Assembly (NCBI RefSeq): GCF_947166265.1
Contig: NZ_CAMVDO010000001.1
Span: forward strand, 248,001-312,000
DNA length: 64,000 nt
Origin: an uncultured Fibrobacter sp.
GTDB taxonomy: Bacteria > Fibrobacterota > Fibrobacteria > Fibrobacterales > Fibrobacteraceae
Reading direction: 5' to 3'
In this document: in pieces, positions 62,501 to 64,000 of the stretch
Numbering within the stretch: the first letter of the stretch is position 1
How the letters are laid out: every line of letters begins with the position of its first letter
The notes under the pieces: generated by a model
What the model was told of the DNA's origin: nothing
What the model saw: the letters and a program-made list of their open reading frames with translations, nothing else
Databases searched by the model: none
Position numbers and translations under genes: made by a program

Positions 62501-64000
62501 TGGAACTGAACGCGGCCGCACAGGATTCGCTGGGTTCGCTCGTAAAATACGAATGGGGCTGCGGCGCAGCATCGGCAGAAAACATCGGTTTCACCTACAG
62601 TTCACCGACAACGCCGCGCACCTTCATGACCATGCCCGCCACTCCGCAGAACGGTTACCTCTGCATTGTGCGCGTCACGGACGACGACGGAAATACCGCG
62701 AAGGACACCGTATCGATAGACATTATCCTCGCGCCCCCTACCATCGAAGTCGCTAACGACAGCATCACCGTACGCGAAGGCTACAACATCGCCCTAAACG
62801 CAACGGCGCGCGACAACAACAACCTACCCTCTGACCCGGGCGAAATCGCCAAGAAGGAATGGAGCTGCGGAACCTCCGAACAAATTGCAGACAACTGGAA
62901 ATCGGTTAGCTCGTTTGATACCGTGTGGAAAGCTCCCGCCGCCCAGGGAAAATTCTACTGCGTTGCACGGGCAACCGACAACGACGGAAACATCGCAACC
63001 GACACCGTTTATATCAGTTTTTCGACAGAAGTTCCGCTCATCTGGGTCAAGGAAGATTTGATCTACATCAACGTCGGAGACTATTTCGACCTAGACGCCT
63101 CGGTCAATACCGTGTGGCAGGGAATCGACTGGTTCACCTGGGAATGTATAGACAAGAAGACCGGCAAGAGCCTGGAATCGAAAGTCACCAAGTTCGACTA
63201 CGCACGAAACGGCAAGTCCTTTGGAATTAGGAAAGATTCGACATACTCCGAAAAAGAAAAGGATATGTACTGTATCGTATCGGCTCAGGAGACCAGCACC
63301 AAGGTGACCTTCAGCGACACCACCGAAGTCCGCCTGATGCAGCACCACCCCAAGGGTGTCATCTCCGCCGCAGACACCGTCTACCTGTGGAGCGGCGACG
63401 AATCGGTCGACGACGAGGCGCTCTATTTCTACTCGCCGGAATGGAACGGCAAGAAATCCGAAATGGGCGACCTGGGCGTAAAGAACATGCAGGATTACTG
63501 GTGGAACTTCAGCAACGTGGACAAGAACTTCTACCAGGGAAACAGCGACGGTAGCCTCGACACAAGCATTGCCGAATTCAACACCGCGTTTATCCGTAAG
63601 ACCCAGGAAGGTTCCATCACTATTTCGCTGGACTACCGCGATTCCACATCGACCGCACCCACACGCAGTTTCTACAGCAGGCACCGCGCCGAAGAAGTCC
63701 ACCGCACGGTCTATTTCCGCAAGGCCTGGGAAAACCTGGGCAAGGATACGGTTATCGCGGCCTCGACCATGAATACGGCGCCGTCGATTTCGCTTGCAAA
63801 CGGAAAACCCGTCATCGCCTTCCTCGAAAGCGAGAAGCAGGTGAAAGCGATGCGGCTCGATGGAAACGCATGGAAAAGCATCGGATCGGCTAGCACGACG
63901 GACTCCGTGACGCAAATCAGCACCACCGTCCACGGAGGCAACCTGTACATTGCAGCCCTCAGTCGCGACGGCAAGTTGCTTGTATTCAAGTCCGCAGGAA
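59530..64000 (+). CDS. Very large multidomain surface lipoprotein, partial (continues past window)
   Basis: Open from the ATG at 59530 to the window edge without a stop (1490 codons). The lipobox LFGC gives Cys22, so it is surface-anchored. Next come domains rich in Asp and aromatic residues, a Cna-B/carboxypeptidase-like module (about 395-450; TYTDEKGNYSVKVDVGEYMASAS), and a series of Ig/PKD-like modules of about 100 residues. Three consecutive modules begin LPTVRLATKKD, LPTVTATVNHS and PPTIEVANDS, with WSCG/WGCG and CxVRxTDDDGNTA motifs. The last visible part starts a propeller-like repeat (PSISLANGKPVIAFLES). It is probably an adhesion or gliding-type surface protein; its function is not known. 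Confidence 0.88.
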   Translation, partial: MRVPHFLLLSLGLCTLMALFGCSRESSVKENVNLKNNHSRVFVFNTPIEDPQAFADSIANTVPIESDTIPDTLIVTVNDTVYLIGLLPYHVDKIYGFQWTFTKADGKDTIITGDHAKPESWAYANPGLYEPKFVAFDGNNATDTAGTATRKAWVLVIDTKPKLWVPKDTLWTRHDGDITFPILASDSFGTIKSVMIDLDGSGKDAPKVTKYETFEDNDSLYLTVKNDPSKMDSLGNQTVYVIVTDDDDNETLDSVHLHFNRVPRLKVIYPYDGARHNINDRFYFYYEGEDDDNPQNLQYFIYAQVSRNGQPPQKAFTEGDLIASEFTSNIFEPRDKSGNNVITLINDPNKQLTGRIYWDMYVTDGYDITRLARISSDNNKSRPWNFYIGDLSSSQGTFTGVAKYQGRDTHAGIHVEFNNGNKTFDTYTDEKGNYSVKVDVGEYMASASPVLQYEFKSAKIKNKLFIESGNTIKVDEMFLKDTVPPTIIVKNIDTLRSREYTQTIYARDLGAYLASVSASIDGKSKKISCSKSDNDAIFNCELGLSNLTDGDHNFTYTAKDVAGNVETLRQKITVSATKISLNVNGAQNERIGNDGKLTFSAQISGAYPAADSIEWSWNTEKGNKSKVAAIDQEGFASFTLNYADIAGDLLTDKDYFMKASYVRNGANVSTQVKFGLFGDKPAVYFTEPGFEETVSMNDPVYFKVSANRGVNSSDITVSWECPDIAEGYSCPGNNAMEGSLAFKSVGIHKVVVKVKDDKNETAEDSIFVNVISDAPSITVSTDSKTNEYKINSIVDVKVDASDKFGTINKIVWGCSNGKISFDQEYPFDTPTKEVSNLVLKNQLPGSETTNYRCVFKAIDDDGEEGADTLTFSTLLDLPTVRLATKKDTVKINSNQLLKAIASDKLGYITQYEYACSDRLAELKNPDWNLMDNAETYARMPSTAAKAYYCVVRVTDDDGNTAKDTAEYKVIVGLPTVTATVNHSRVTIRDVVELNAAAQDSLGSLVKYEWGCGAASAENIGFTYSSPTTPRTFMTMPATPQNGYLCIVRVTDDDGNTAKDTVSIDIILAPPTIEVANDSITVREGYNIALNATARDNNNLPSDPGEIAKKEWSCGTSEQIADNWKSVSSFDTVWKAPAAQGKFYCVARATDNDGNIATDTVYISFSTEVPLIWVKEDLIYINVGDYFDLDASVNTVWQGIDWFTWECIDKKTGKSLESKVTKFDYARNGKSFGIRKDSTYSEKEKDMYCIVSAQETSTKVTFSDTTEVRLMQHHPKGVISAADTVYLWSGDESVDDEALYFYSPEWNGKKSEMGDLGVKNMQDYWWNFSNVDKNFYQGNSDGSLDTSIAEFNTAFIRKTQEGSITISLDYRDSTSTAPTRSFYSRHRAEEVHRTVYFRKAWENLGKDTVIAASTMNTAPSISLANGKPVIAFLESEKQVKAMRLDGNAWKSIGSASTTDSVTQISTTVHGGNLYIAALSRDGKLLVFKSAG

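Noticed and set aside
60322-63933. Several minus-strand open frames opposite the giant lipoprotein (such as 60322-61239 and 63091-63933)
   Set aside because: The plus frame is open for the whole 4.5 kb and has coherent repeated modules with a lipoprotein signal; the minus frames are fragments without homology.

Overview
The window is a dense stretch of a Fibrobacter-type chromosome. Evidence for the lineage is a protein with two FISUMP domains (the Fibrobacter succinogenes major paralogous domain), many secreted proteins and lipoproteins with Ser-rich SSSS linkers directly after the lipidated cysteine, a GLUG-repeat surface lipoprotein, and a short sigma-70 factor of the type that lacks region 1.1. 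I see no insertion sequence, no CRISPR array and no rRNA. Two tRNA genes are present: Ala with anticodon CGC and Pro with anticodon GGG.

Layout. 1-6.8 kb: partly degraded accessory DNA on the minus strand. It holds a truncated secreted protein, a decayed C-terminal copy of a HAD phosphatase, two perfect-palindrome clusters, a frameshifted small gene with a truncated partner, the two-domain FISUMP lipoprotein, a TolB/CsgG-like envelope protein, the intact HAD gene, a hypothetical gene and an aspartoacylase. The two HAD copies form direct repeats around about 3.3 kb, and several dispersed repeats have been read into coding sequence. 6.9-14.5 kb: a 5'-nucleotidase lipoprotein, then an accessory block (KilA-N protein, GLUG lipoprotein, secreted hypothetical, membrane NERD protein, DUF4143 ATPase). 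14.7-22.6 kb: an oxaloacetate decarboxylase/pyruvate carboxylase-type carboxyltransferase without a biotin domain, a barrel-like lipoprotein, a translationally coupled secreted pair containing an esterase-like enzyme, and an orphan LytS-like histidine kinase. 22.8-29.9 kb: a core block with the sigma factor, then ctpA, mlaE, a DUF721/DciA-like gene, gyrB, polyprenyl synthase and tRNA-Ala, ending in a strong terminator.

29.9-43 kb is rich in signalling. A minus-strand operon encodes a TPR lipoprotein, a membrane Ser/Thr-kinase-like protein and a sigma-54 activator with a GAF domain. A plus-strand pair encodes a periplasmic solute-binding protein with a C-terminal membrane anchor and a Cache-HAMP-GGDEF diguanylate cyclase. 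A separate protein combines FIST, GGDEF and HD-GYP domains. 43-53.5 kb: a Dus enzyme, an HU/IHF protein, then a long minus-strand run containing an acyltransferase, GH57-like enzyme, STAS-membrane protein, lytic transglycosylase, TolC, MlaC, a DUF2953-like protein and an RsuA-type pseudouridine synthase. 53.6-59.4 kb: sugar-nucleotide and polysaccharide-export genes (manC, wza, wzb, rfbC, rfbB) and a prepilin peptidase. 59.5 kb to the end: a very large multidomain surface lipoprotein that leaves the window.

The strongest candidates for undescribed biology are the kinase/sigma-54 activator/TPR-lipoprotein operon and the anchored solute-binding protein paired with a diguanylate cyclase. The palindrome cluster and repeat-captured genes at the left end come next. 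All functional links between neighbouring genes are inferences from gene order and domains.
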